Under the pieces are notes generated by a model. It was not told where the DNA came from and did not search any database. It was given only the letters and a program-made list of their open reading frames with translations. DNA of 64,000 nucleotides from Escallonia rubra. Taxonomy: Eukaryota > Streptophyta > Magnoliopsida > Escalloniales > Escalloniaceae. The translations under genes were made by a program, and so were the position numbers. Shown in pieces: positions 36,600 through 49,045 of the stretch; the stretch's first letter is position 1, and each line of letters starts with the position of its first letter. The stretch lies in contig JAVXUO010001934.1 of assembly GCA_033065855.1 (NCBI GenBank), positions 1 to 64,000 of the forward strand, read 5' to 3'.

Positions 36600-37990
36600 T
36601 ATCTATATCTATATACAAATATAAAAGTATAAATGAGATTAAATGACTAATATTTTTTTCTTCGAAATATCCCTTTTTTGATAAGAGTGTTATTAAAAAA
36701 TTGAGAGTGATTAGGAGCATTTTTCACCTATAAAGTTTCTTTCTTAAAATGCCCTTATTATATTGGAGTATATTGATTTTATTAGAATTAATGGTTGTTT
36801 TGACTTTTACTAAAGAAAAAAAAAAACTTAAAATACCCTTATCGGAATGTATGTTTTTATTAGAGTTAATGGTTATTTTGACTTTTAATAAAGAAAAAAA
36901 AACTTATAAAAGTCCTGTAGAATCTCCTTTCAACTACTGCTACATGCTATTTGAATATCGTTACTGAAAAAAACCTTATCAAATCCTACCTCCATTTATA
37001 TTGAAACTAATAATTGGTTCTAAATATAGACATATTGGTGTAAGGAAACTATCGTAAAACTAAAGTTTTCTAAATTTTTTTAAATACATATATTTGTATG
37101 AAAGTTGTTAAAGTACCGTTATTTGCATGATAACATGTCGTTCACATGGTTATTTTCTTTGTGTGTTCCGCTAACCTGAAATACTATATATTTACATGAT
37201 AACATGTTCTTGATATGGTATCATTTTTATATATTCCACTCTCATGGATGATAGTATTAGTTGAAACCAAATTGATAAAGACACCAATTTACTTAAGCTC
37301 GAATGGTTGATGATTTTTTTTTGGGGATTGAAAACTCTTAAGTTTTGATATGCAAGGGGTTAAACGGCTAAACAATTTTTTTCTTGAAATACCCTTATCA
37401 ATTTTAAAAGGTTTCTAAAAATTAAGAGCATTTTTTACTTTTGAAAGAGTGAGGCTAAATTATAACCTTTTAGATAATTTTTGTCATTAAAGAGGTTAAA
37501 AGTTCAGCAAAGCATCTTTTAATAACATATGAGTATGAATTTGACCAAAACAGGTGGAGATCTAGCCCCATCGTATAACAATGATCCGAAGGAGGGGTAA
37601 ACACTTTTTTTTACCATAATAATACCCTCTTTAAATTAAAAAGGTTAACGTACGGATGTGGTTAAATGACTAATCTTTTTTTTTTCACGAAATACCCCTT
37701 TTAAATCTAAGTCTTCATAAAAGATTGAGAGTGATTAGGGGTATTTTTTACTTATAAATTTTCTTTCCATAGAATACCATTTTTTGATAAGAGTGTTATT
37801 AAAAAATAAGGGTATTTTTTACTTCTCATACGATCTCAAGTTTCTTTCTTAAAATGCCCTTATTGGAGTATACTGATTTTATTAGAATTAAGGGCTGTTT
37901 TGACTTTTACTAAAGGAAAAAGAAAAAACTTAAAATACCCTTATTGGAATGTATGTTTTTGTTAGAGTTAATGGTTGTTTTGACTTTTGA
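36600..37990. repeat. AT-rich insertion in the 5' LTR with an internal 1.1-kb-spaced direct repeat
   Basis: The LTR match breaks at ~36600, where TCTATCTATATCTATATAC begins. A ~150-bp block at 36740-36900 (including TTCTTTCTTAAAATGCCCTT) recurs at 37850-37990, and shorter related stretches occur around 37350 and 37660. The TC start after A hints at a Helitron-like end, but no 3' end was found. Confidence 0.5.
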
Positions 37991-38690
37991 TGCCAAGGAA
38001 GTGGGTTCGCAGTCGACATGGAGGTACCACGAGGAATATAGTCCGAGTCAGATGCTAAGTATATTGATGTGGGATACAACATGGAGCGAGGTCAGAGACC
38101 AAGGGCTTCCCAGACAGAGCCTGAGGGTGGTAGTATTGCGAGGGCGATAGCGCAGGGTGAATACACGACGACAGTCACAGTCCAATAATTAGGTCCAAAG
38201 TTAAGGTCCTGTATGTTTCTCTCTCTAGAATTCCAGAGTGAGAAAGTGAATGTGAGTTCTAAAAATGTTCAAGAATCCCAAATGAATTCTCAAGATCCCT
38301 ATTTATAAAGGTTGAGATGATGATGTCATCAATTGACACATGGCACTCCAAGGCAGTGACACGTCACCGAGGGGGTCCATAGTTGCCGGTGCCCCACGGA
38401 CTGTGAATCCCATATTCACTCAGCCTGCCCCTCTCTGTCTCTGTCTGTCTGTCTGGAAAGACTGGCTCCCACAGTACCGGTGTGGCCAGAGAAACCCCTT
38501 GATCTAGCCATCAGTCCAAGCCTTTGCAGAGTCCCATAGGCCTGGTAGCGGTGGGGAAGACCCGACGCCCAAATTCCAGGCAGGCTAGGCGCGATGCCCT
38601 CCAGAGATATGCTCCCGTCTCGGAGTGACCCGGGGGTCCATAGACCCTAGGGTTGTCGATGAAAGTCCTCAGTGCTGGAGTACGTAGGCT
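37991..38690. other. Unclassified repeat-derived sequence inside the second Copia fossil
   Basis: No LTR partner and no domain recognised. GC content rises sharply from ~38330, unlike the AT-rich block to the left, so a different insertion probably starts here. Confidence 0.35.
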
Positions 38691-39064
38691 TGTCACGCAG
38701 ACACCCTGGCGAAGATAGTGTCCCAAAGTAGTCTTCTACCTGGTAGAAGGAGAGTCTTCATGCCGGAGCACTTAGAGCTCCCTAGCGGAGATAGTGTCCT
38801 GGAGGAGTCGCCTACCTGACGTGCCGAGGTACCATCCTGGAGGAGCCGTCTACCAAGCAGAAGGGGAGTCTTCATGCCGAAGCACTTAGAGCTCCCTATA
38901 ACTGTGCTACCTTGTAACAAATAAAGACTATTTTGTTTCAACCCCTTCATCACAACAAGAGCATCCTTCATTATCCTCATAATTCTAGCTGCAGCCCGAT
39001 AGCTACAACCATTGGAGTCAAGCGTACCCAAAGAAATCAGATTTTTTCTCAGCTCTAATATCAA
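38690..39064 (-). mobile_element. Fragment of another Copia element (pre-integrase region), opposite strand
   Basis: The minus-strand translation includes KNLISLGTLDSNGCSYRA and a LYLLQGSTV motif, typical of the Copia gag-pre-integrase domain. It runs opposite to the surrounding Copia element, so it is a separate, nested fossil. The left half (38690-38880) is an imperfect repeat containing GCACTTAGAGCTCCCT twice. Confidence 0.6.
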
Positions 39065-39405
39065 TTGTTAGGATCAAGTGCTTACCACTGCACCAAAAGC
39101 AATTGCTTTTGTTGCAGTGGTAAGTGTTTGATCCTAACAATTGGTATCAGATCAGGTCACGGGTTCGAGTCCCTCCAGGTGTATCTGGGAAAGAGATTGT
39201 TGGCAGATCGGAGGTTGGCCGCATCAATCTACTCCCTTGTGTACTCGACCGTGTACGTTGGCTGCTGTGCCAAGACTATAAGGAAATAAAGTTATGCCCT
39301 TACTAACAACAATTGTTTTTGGTGCAGCGGTAAACACTTGATCCTAACAATCCCTTCCTCAGATACACCCCGGGGAACTCGAACCCATGACCTGCTCTAA
39401 TACCA
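39062..39405. mobile_element. Rearranged TRIM pieces forming a hairpin
   Basis: The same family as 20479-20841. A 31-bp near-perfect inverted repeat (39062-39092 and 39113-39143) joins two terminal-repeat ends head to head. Then come a primer-binding-like interior (from ~39142), one full terminal repeat (about 39217-39349) and an inverted interior piece (39350-39405). It is broken and of at least two insertions. Confidence 0.7.
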
Positions 39406-39790
39406 CTTGTAAAGAATATACTAGATTTCGCACTAAGCAATAAAGAAGAGAATAAAAAATAATAGCAAAAACTAAAGGCATAAAAGACACAAAATTTATG
39501 TGGTTCGGCAAAATCCTACTCCACGTTGGCAGTGATTTTATTATGTCTGGCTATGGAGATTATAGATCTTTGTCTCTCCTAACAAACCCTCTCGAAGAAT
39601 GACTCTTCTCTCTTGTACATAAAACACAATACAAGACAACATATATATACTTAAAAGATAAATAATGACTTTCTCTAAATAACCATTGTGGGACAAGACC
39701 ACTTATATACTTAGGGCCAAGTTGCAATCTTATCTGAATAACCGATGTGGGGCACCCACACATTCTGGGTTTTTTTTTATCCAAGACACA
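39406..39790. other. LTR-like sequence at the edge of the integrase fossil
   Basis: It contains TATGTGGTTCGGCAAAATCC, wording often found in LTRs or leader regions of plant Copia elements, and the AT-rich make-up of an LTR. No partner copy is present, so solo-LTR status is a guess. Confidence 0.3.
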
Positions 39791-42374
39791 TTATCACATT
39801 TACTCTGATCCATGTGGTCCTATTGAGGTGGAGTCCTTAGGTGGCAACATATATTCTGTCACGTTTATTAATGATGCCTGAAGAAAGTTGTGGTGTATTT
39901 CTTGAAGATGAAAAGCCAGGTGTTCCAAATTTTTTAGAATATCCATGCTATGGTGGAAAGGGAGACATGAAAGTCCCTAAAGTGCCTCCGCACTGATAAC
40001 GAAGGTGAGTACACTTCGATCAGGTTTAAAAAATACCTCTCGGAGTTTGGCATTCAGCGTGAAAAGACCGTACCTGACACTCCTAAACAAAATGGTATAG
40101 CAAAAAGAATGAATCACATAATTGTTGAGAAAGTGAGATGCATGCTAAAGATGGCTAATTTGCCTAAATCATTATGGGGTGAATCTATTTGTACGACATG
40201 CTACCTGATCAACAGATCTCCATCAGCTCACTTTGACTTTGACATTCCCGAGAAAGAATGGACCGGGCGGAATATGTCCTATTCTTATTTGAAGGTATTT
40301 GTTCACAAAGCATTTGCACATGTACCGAAGTAGCAAAGGTTAAAGTTGGATGATAAGGCTATTCCCTGCACATTTATTGGCTATGGTGATGATGAGTTTG
40401 GATACAGATTATGGGATCCTGAGAAAAAAAAGATCATCAGAAGTAGGGATGTGGTATTCAATGAGCACGAGATTGCGACAAACTCAACATCTATCAATTC
40501 AAAAGTTGTAGCGGATGGTGTTACTAATTTTACACCAGTCTCTTCTCAATCAGATACTTTCTTAGATGGTGGAGGTATTCCAGAAGAAGAACCTGATGTA
40601 GAAGATAAGCAAACACTAGTTGACAATGGTGATATGCCGGGTGATGAAGGTGTTGAGGGTGAGTAAACCCCTCCACCAATGGTTGCGGAACCTCAAGTCA
40701 AAAAGTCCACAAGAGAGCATAGACCATCCACAAGGTACCCAAGTTCAAAGTATGTTTTAGTTACAGCAGACGGTAAACTAGAAACTTTTCATGAAGCATA
40801 ATCTCATAAAGACAAAGACAAACGGCTGAAGGCCATGCAAGAAAAGATGAGTTTTTTGCAGAAAAATAGTACTTATGAGTTGGTGGAGCTTCTGAAAGGT
40901 AGAAAAACCTTAAAGAACAAGTGAGTGTTTAAGTTAAAGGAAGATGGTGACAAGCTAGTCAAGTACAAAACCAGATTGGTGGTCAAAGGTTTTGATCAGA
41001 AGGAAGGTATTGACTTCGATGAGATTTTCTCCCCGGTTGTGAAGATGAGCTCTATTCGTGTTGTTTTAGGTCTAGATGCTAGTTTAGACCTTGAGCTCGA
41101 GCAGTTAGATGTAAGGACTGCATTTTTTCATGGTGATCTGGAAGAACTTTATATGAAACAACATGAAGGGTTCAAAGTCAAAGGGAAGAAGCACATGGTC
41201 TGTAAGTTAAAGAAAAATCTTTATGGGTTGAAGTAGACACCAAGACAGTGGTACAAGAAATTTGACTTTTTTATGGTAAGTCATGGCTACAAGAGGACCA
41301 TTACCGATTCATGTGTATATGTCAGAACATTGCCTAGAGGTAACTTTGTTATATTATTGTTGTATGTTGATGACATGTTGATTGTTGGACAAGATAGGAA
41401 AATAATCGAAGAACTCAAGAAAGAGTTATCAAAGTCCTTTAAGACTTGGGTCAAGCACGTTAGATTTTGGGAATGCAAATTGTATGTGACAGGAAGAGCA
41501 AGAGCTTGTGGTTATCACAATAGAAGGACATTGAAAGGGTACTTGAGAGGTTCAAAATGAAGGATGCTACGCCGATCAGCACACCTCTCGCCAATCATTT
41601 TAAACTGAATAAGAAATCTTTTTTAAAGGAAGAGTTGATGGATACTTTGTTCTCCTCAGCAGTTGGGAGTTTGATGTATGTAATGGTTTACACTCGAACG
41701 GACATTGCACATGTCGTTGGTGTGGTTAGCAGGTTCTCTGCTATCCAGAAAAAGAGTATTGGGAAGCAGTGAAATGGATCTTCAAATATTTGAAAGGCAG
41801 TTCTAAATTCTGCTTGAGTTTTGGAAACTCAAAGTCAACTTTAGAAGGCTATATAGACTCGGATATGAGAGGTGGCCTTGATGGCAGAAAATCCATGTCT
41901 AGATTTCTATTTAGTTTTGTAGCTGGAGTTGTATCATTGCAGTCCAGACTAGCGAAATGTGTTGCCCTATCAACAACAGAGGCCGAGTACATAGCAGCTG
42001 CCGAAGCAGGAAAGGAAATGCTATGGATGAAGCGATTTCTCCCTGAGTTAGGTTTGAAACATGATGAGTACACAATATTTTGTGATAGTCAAAGTACTAT
42101 TGACTTGAGAAAAAATTCTATGTATCACTCTCAAACAAAGCACATTGATGTGCGATATCATTGCTCCACGAAGTCACTAAAAACGAGATGATCAAGCTAA
42201 AGAAGAACCATACAGATGGGAATCCGTTAGATATAATGACGAAGTTTATTCCCAGAGAAAAGTTTGAGCTCTGTACTGAACTCGCTGGTATGAAGTATTG
42301 CTAAGAAGCCCCTAGGGGGTGAAGGCGAAGACAACTGGAGAATGTTTGCGAGAAATAAAGACGAGGTGGAGAAT

Positions 42375-43091
42375 TGTTGGTGTTGGCTTCACATTATGCC
42401 ATCACACGTGAATAAAAAGTGGAGAAGAAAGTTTCAGCACATGGAACCCACATAGCAACTTGGAGTAAATGAAGACTTCAAGTTTCCACATCAAGCCAAG
42501 TAATGAACAATGTTTCAATCTAACTAAATGATTTCCACTATTGCAAAAGTGGCTATACATGAAAAACATGGGTTATGTACTGCTCTTTTGGCTGCTTTTG
42601 ACCAAAGGAATCCTCACCTACTCCTCTCATATATAAAGAGAAGAGTGCAGAAGCATTCGACACACCACACAAAACACATCAAACACCATTGAGAAACATC
42701 AGCCATTAAGAGCTAAATGCAGTGAGTTAGCCAATGAGAGCTAAAAAGGGTGTTAGTCATTTAGAACTTATGATTGTAACTCAAATGCTAGTGTTAAGTG
42801 CCTTTATAATAGCACTAGTGAGTGAGAAAAATCACAGAGAGTTTTTATTCACTAAGAGAAATAGTAAGGTGAGTTTTTGGTGTGTTCGAGCATTGGGTCC
42901 AAGTGAAAGTTTCCTTGTAACTTCTCCACTTTATAGTGCAACATTCTCATTGTATTCCTGTGGACGTAGGCAAGATGCTAAACCACGTTAAATATCTGTG
43001 TCCATATTTTTGTGTGTGACAGTTTTTTATATTTTCTCTTTATTTTCTTGTTGTGCTAGTTTTACCTGTTTCAGGGGCTTAAATCCCAACA
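42375..43091 (+). repeat. 3' LTR of the second Copia fossil
   Basis: 717 bp with TG...CA ends. A TATA-like ATATATAAAG lies near 42630-42640. The first ~265 bp match 36336-36600. Confidence 0.88.
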
Positions 43092-43096
43092 TGAGG

Positions 43097-44620
43097 TACA
43101 TCCAAACTCTGCATTTTGGATTTAACGACCGTCCAATCTTTCGTCCAACAATCTTCTTTGCCTTTCTCTCTTTAGAAACCCCCTCATCTCCCTCTCTTTA
43201 GAAATCCACACTTGAAATCAGCTCCTCTTTAGGAACCGATCTACCTCGTTTAATCATGTGGTGCTCATAACTTCGACAGATGGGTGAGGGAGGATGGTGG
43301 ATGGTGTTTGATGCTTGTAATCGAAGCGAGAGACTGTATAATTGTGGTCGTGTGTAGATCGTGGCTAGTCATTATTGTAGATCGATGGTTGCTTGGCTGG
43401 TCGTTGTAGATCGATGCTATGGATATGGGTGAACGACAGTGGGTCCGTGTTGTTATATGATGGTGGTAGCGTGAATATCGATTTCTAGCACGGTGGTTAT
43501 GACATGGGGACTTGGGCATGAGAGGGTAAATGAGATACAATGTCGTCCGGCTATGTCGTCACGGAAGGTAGAGAGTCCTCACAGGTAGATAAATTGTAGA
43601 GGAAAAGATGAAATATGGAGGGTAGTCACTGGCAGATTGTTTGTTAGAGAGAGAAGAGAAGAAAGTTGGAGATCTCGCCAGATCTAAAAACCTAGCTCCT
43701 TTGGAAATTCTGGTAGATCTGGCTAACCGAATGGTGCCTTTTAAACCTCCAAACGACAAGTTTTGGCCCATTTTGTGTTGGTTTGCTGACATGACCCAAT
43801 ATGAGTCCTCAAAATTGATTCGACGGTTGTAACTAGAGTTACAGCATGGATCCGCTGCGAGTAGCTACTTATTGGAGTTTGTGGAGCAAAGTGAAGCTTT
43901 ATGCCGGAGCCTTGATTTGGACTAAAATGCCTCTGATATGTGAAATCGCAAAGGCTAGAAGCCGAGGGAACAATAAATATTTTCGATGTAGGAGTTTTAG
44001 TAGATCTTGTAATGAGACAGTGGTTTTGGTTGCTGTTAAATTGTTTGGTTTATCGCAAGGCCATAACCCCCTTATTCATATTGAGCTTTGGCTCTATAGT
44101 TGCAATAATATTACTAATCATTTACAAAACCAATCAGGCAGGGGACACTAATTATTGCCTAATAACAAGCAATCTTTGATGTGAAACAGAGAGATTAACA
44201 AGTACTAGGAAGCTGATAAAAACACATCAAAAGCTTCCGCTTAATATCACATTATTGAAGCCCAAAGAAAGGCCAATCATAAAATGTAACTAAACTGGCG
44301 AAGTAGTTAAAGATGGGTTCTGTATACTATACTCACTAATTTTCGAGAATTAGAAAGTATTCTTTTTACTTTAGATAAAAGTTGGAAGGCGACTTAGAGA
44401 TCAAAAGCTTGGTAGTAGTTTTACTCCACCAGTGAACCCAGTGTGCTCAAACTAGTCGGCGTAGTAGTCAAGATCTTCTTCTAACAACCAAGATGGCGAG
44501 ATAATTGGAGCATCAAACAGATTTCCAAAGGCTTTACCTTTAGGGAAATAAAATGGACTGGGATCGCGCAATGTTAAGAACTTCCTGAGAATTGTTTTAG
44601 TATCAGTTGGGCAAACACAA
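43097..44620. other. Intergenic stretch without recognised genes
   Basis: The first bases continue the SDR2 upstream region. After that only short frames without domain similarity are seen, such as 43641-43832 and 43846-44151 on the plus strand. A GA-rich/CT-rich part lies at 43160-43200. No repeat termini were recognised. Confidence 0.5.
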
Positions 44621-44630
44621 CTTCTATCTC

Positions 44631-44902
44631 AGCCAACAAGGGTTGGTTCAGCGGTCCCCAGGATCCCAATCCAGGTTTCCCACCTGGGTTCGAATCCTGC
44701 CCGCCGCACTTGTTGGTGGCAAACTTACGTCCTCGCCCTGCTTGTGCTCCACACACGGGTCCTTGTGCGCTTCGGCCCCGACATAGGTGCAGGAATCGGG
44801 GGCTCAGATGTATGTGGCGGCCTTGTAGGTCCCCGAGGAGCAATACTCCCTGCCGGTTGGATTAGAGCCTTACGGTCCAACCTTTTTTGAACAAAAAAAA
44901 AG
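44631..44902 (+). mobile_element. tRNA-derived SINE (272 bp)
   Basis: An A-box-like TTGGTTCAGCGGT is near the left end and a B box GGTTCGAATCC at ~44689-44699. The 3' end is TTTTTTGAAC followed by nine A. A perfect 10-bp target duplication CTTCTATCTC flanks it (44621-44630 and 44903-44912). RNA polymerase III boxes, size and A-tail define a plant tRNA-derived SINE, similar in its 3' ending to the Au family. It would be mobilised by a LINE; none is intact here. Confidence 0.9.
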
Positions 44903-44912
44903 CTTCTATCTC

Positions 44913-45865
44913 TCCAGGTTCCTGCAGCATAAAGAAACATGCTATCCTCTTAGGATTGATCATAACAGGTCTTGGCCACAAATTCCTGCCTTACAAGAGG
45001 TTTACATGAAGAGGAGATGGATTTGGATTAAGATTTCCTAGCAAAGTATTCTTCAATGTGTGAAAGCTATCGTGATTTGTGTGTTATCTTTAGCATCAAC
45101 AATAGTCAATTAGAACAACAGCTAGGAGCAGTCACATGCTGCTTTGGCTTCTTGAGAGGATGTAATAGCAAGGGTGCATGAGGAAGCTAAAACTAAAGGG
45201 GGAAAGGTCGTGAGGGATGACATGGTATGCAGATTCCAACCCAGTCACGAGACTAATCACCATTGAATATTGCTTGTACGACGATGGGAATGAAGGATAA
45301 AGTGAATTTCTTCCTGAGGCACGCAAAAGCAAGAAAACGTCTCATATACTAAGTAAAAAGGCATAAGTACAACTCACTCGTTTACTTTGTAGTGCTCTTC
45401 AGTGACTGAACTAAGAATAACTTCTGCAACTGACTGCAAGTACATGGTGTTACAGCTTCATCGAGGTAACTGGCAAATAATCGAATTCGTGCCCACATCG
45501 CCCGGAAAGGTTGTAACTGAAGTGAGATATCCACTTCTAGCACCTCAAAAATGTAATTGGGTACATTAGAATAAGTTGATCACATTTCACTTTCACTGTC
45601 CATGGCAAATTACGCAGTTCTGGTGCTAGTGATACAACCGTAAGAAACGATCAAATGCATGTCTTCTTTAGGTAAAAGGTATATTATCAAATTCAGGAGT
45701 AAAAACTCAGTATACATAGACAGACACTAACTAGGTAAATCTCAACACAAATACAGCCTAATAAAAAAGGAACTAGCTAATAATGTACTAAAACACATCC
45801 AACATAGAGATTCCAATATGCTAAGCATTACATAGCAGCCACTACAAGCCTTCTACGTCAAGCTA
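44913..45865. other. Intergenic stretch without recognised genes
   Basis: Mixed-composition DNA with no open frame over ~70 codons and no recognised repeat. Confidence 0.5.
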
Positions 45866-45869
45866 GAAT

Positions 45870-46990
45870 AGTTGATCCACTGTAATCTTGAGCAAGTTGA
45901 GCCATTTCAATCTCTTATGACCATGGAGCAAATGAAAATTGATTACGAGCAAGCACAATCGTCCAGATAGTAGACGAGTAACACTGCAAATTTATCTAAT
46001 AAATTTTGAGTTCTTGAATATCAATGGAAGCATCAGCATAGATGGTGTTGCTTTGCTTTGCTAATCACGTATGCCAGTGAAGAATGCGTCGGATTTTGGA
46101 GGCACAAAATCTGCCGTAGAAGCCCTAAGAATAGAACACAAAATCTGCCCCAACGATACAAAAAAAGGAGCAGAATTAACTTTTGTGAAACGAACAAAAA
46201 TAAAACATGGGAAAGTTAAAAAAAAAAAAAATAAGCAAACTCAAACTCAAACGGCGTGGATCAATGCTGCCATTTACAAGCTCTCCTTCCATCACCTCTT
46301 CAATTTCTTAATCTTGTTAGATAAATGTAATTAGGGTTTTCTTCTTCAGATGTTTTACCACAAGATCTTCCCACATTGACATTGCTAACTTATGTTTGCC
46401 TTATCTTTTTGATAAAAACAACATAGATGGCAGACACTGCAAGCCTTCTACATCGAGCTAGAAAAATTGATCCACTACAATCTTGAGCAAGTTGAGCTAG
46501 TTCAATCTCTCATGACCTCAGAGCAAATAAAAATTTATTATGAGCAAGCACAATCTTCTAGATAGCAGCTGAGTAACACTGCAAATTTATCTTTTAAAAT
46601 TTTGAGTTCTTGAATATCAATGGAAGCATCAGCAGAGATAGGGTTGCTTTGCTTTGCTAATCACGTATGCTAGTGAAGAATGCATCGGATTTTGGAGGCA
46701 CAAAATCTGCCCCAACGATACAAAAAAAAAAAAAAAAAAGAGCAGAATTAACTTTTATAAAACGAACAAAAATAAAACTTGACAAAGTTAAGAAAAAGAG
46801 CATACTCAAACGGCGTGGATCAATGCTGCCACTTATAAGCTCTCCTTCCATCACCTCTTCAATTTCTTAATCTTGTTAGATAAATGTAATTAGAGTTTTC
46901 TTCTTCAGAATTTTTATCACAAGATCTTCCCACATTGACATTGCTAACTTATGTTTGCCTTATCTTTTTGACAATAACAACATAGGTGAC
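45870..46990 (+). repeat. Direct tandem duplication of a ~596-bp unit
   Basis: Two copies (about 45870-46430 and 46440-46990) share long nearly identical stretches, for example TCAATGGAAGCATCAGCA at 46021 and 46617. The main differences are a short insertion in copy 1 and a longer A run in copy 2. The small open frames in each copy (46071-46334 and 46667-46870) differ after that point, so no protein is conserved. Confidence 0.85.
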
Positions 46991-48293
46991 AGGGTAAAAA
47001 AGTATCAGTGACAAATAAACCCTTGTAAGTTTCCCTTCTCTTGTGTATTTAGTTGCGGTAAACTGAATGATCTTTATCCAAACACATCCGGTGAACATTT
47101 TTACTTAAAATTTCTTCTAAGGACCACAATTCATCCATTTGCATGTGTACAGACAAAGCAATTAGTGCATTGATCAACTTGCAAATGCAGCAGGAGTCTG
47201 CTCCTGTCTATTTTGTGTAACCACCAGTAGGGCTGTATATGAACAGAGTTCAAGCCGAACATGGGTATGTTCGAACTCGGTTCGTTTAAGTTTTGGTATG
47301 TTCGAGCTCAGCTCGAGTTCGTCAAGAGCCAAAATATTAATATTCGAACTCGGTTCGAGTTCGTGACGGTGAGACTCGGGCTTGCTTAACTTGTTTAACA
47401 ATACGAGCCGAACTCGAGTTCGGAAACACGGCTCGCATTCATGTTCAAATTCCAATCAAAGCTTAAACTTACTCAAAATCCTCAAATTGTTCAAGCAATC
47501 AAGCTAAAATTAATAAAAAAAATGATACATAGAAGATACAACGAGGGATGCAAAATAAAAAACACGAAAAAAATAAATCTGATACATTGGCGATGAAGAC
47601 ATAGACAATGAGTTGATGCATTCGAGGTTGAGCTCTTGGCTTTGCAGGCGATGGATTTATAGATCGAAAACTTGGCTTTACGGATTTGTAGCTTTAAAGG
47701 TTGAATCCGACAATGTAGGTTGATTCGGCGACTCGGAGATGACGGCGGCGAAGACAAGCGACGTGATGTCCCTATGTGAAGACTGAAGAGAGAAAGGGGG
47801 AGGAAGGGGTCTACGTGCGATCTGCATGCATGCATGCGTGCGTGTGTGTGTCGAGGTACGAGACGGATATTGCAACTGTCTGAGTGAAGAGTGCGGTTGT
47901 GTGAGTTGTTGTGATGTTTAAGTTTAGGTTTTAGTTTTAGTTTATATAGTTAGGGTTTTCAAGTGTTAAGCTTTTCATAGATTGGACTATCTAAGGGTTG
48001 GGCTTTATGTTTATCTGTGGGCTTCGGGTTTTGGGCTGACTTAAAGGCCTGGCATTTTGCTTTAAAATTTAATTTATGTGATTTATGTAAATATATTATA
48101 ATTAATTTAATATTTAGACAAGTGTTCACGAACATGTTTGTGAATATTTTAGTGTGTTCATGTTCGCCTCGTTTAATAAACAAGCCCTTAAAACTTGTCC
48201 ATGTTCGGTTCGTATATTATACGAACGAATGTGAACGATTTTTGTAGAAAACGAACCACGAGCCGTTCGTGAAAGGCTAGGTCATTTAAAGGC

Positions 48294-49045
48294 CTAACAC
48301 CAGAGGTGGTGCGCCCCTATTAGCTGCAGATGCAGCAATATAGTAGGGACTAGGTTGTTCTACTTTATATTCCGGTTGTACAAACAAAAAAGAAAACGAA
48401 AAATAAGCAATAGAAAAATATAAATACCCTATCCCCATGTTTAGTCGCCCGAGTCTTATAAGTCTCGCATTTCTCCTTGGTTCGTTCCCTTCCAAATTAA
48501 CCAAATTCCATTTTTTTGTGGCACCTATACCAACTTGGCTATTTACTGTCATTGAGCCACTTTGGTGCCAAAGGTTAAACTCTCTTCAATATTTTTGCTC
48601 CCGCCAAATATGGCACAACTGATCTTACATCCCACCAAATAACCATGGACCATTACTTGAATTGAAACAGAGATTCCACACTTGTCGTTTCGAAGGCAGA
48701 ACCGCTTGCTTTTCGGGCAAGTTTACACGAGCTCTACCAGAAAACTTCCATCTCAGTATTGCTCTTGCTCGTGCCTTTTTCAAGAAGAGGACTACGCTAG
48801 ATGCCTAGCACTCGCATACCTTCTAATGGCAACACTTACTTGTTACATTCTACTATCAACGACGATATAACAATTATTTGAGCTATCAGCCTAAACAATC
48901 CAATGTATTTCAAGTGTCTAAGGAATCTACTTTTCCACGTCTCGGTTGGCCTAATTCTTGCCATCTAACACTAGTACAGTAACAACATCATAGCAGGAAA
49001 TTTTGGAAGAATCACGTAACAAGTATGGGTTATTAAGTATCTAGG
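48294..49045. repeat. Spacer C (~750 bp), first of three copies
   Basis: Nearly identical to 50791-51538 and 53477-54226. It starts CCTAACACCAGAGGTGGTGC. A minus-strand frame at its left end is long in copies 1 and 3 but altered in copy 2, which argues against a conserved protein. Confidence 0.75.

Larger units (their letters stand above)
36336..43091 (+). mobile_element. Second Ty1/Copia fossil, directly upstream of SDR2, with nested insertions
   Basis: Target duplication TGAGG at 36331-36335 and 43092-43096. The 5' LTR is preserved only for its first ~265 bp (36336-36600). The 3' LTR is 42375-43091 (717 bp, TGTTGG...CCAACA). Between them are integrase (~39800-40330), reverse transcriptase (~40680-41560) and RNase H (~41760-42190) regions in Copia order; gag and the primer site are not recognisable. 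The body is broken in several places and interrupted by other repeats between 36600 and 39790. About 10% divergence over the shared LTR part suggests it is older than the intronic Copia element. The pre-insertion site survives in SDR1 near 16645-16660. Confidence 0.88.
22690..43150 (-). repeat. Segmental duplication, unit 2 (carries SDR2), expanded by insertions
   Basis: Collinear with 11530-16680. Homology runs through 22690-25640, 30375-30865, 34526-36335 and resumes for a short distance after 43091. The gaps are a Copia fossil (25648-30374), a Helitron-like element (30866-~34525) and a second Copia fossil (36336-43091). Smaller unit-2-only insertions occur at about 22950-23330 and 23565-23790. 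Confidence 0.85.

Noticed and set aside
44631-44902. Possible tRNA gene from A- and B-box-like motifs
   Set aside because: No cloverleaf with matching acceptor stem; the A tail and target duplication identify a SINE.
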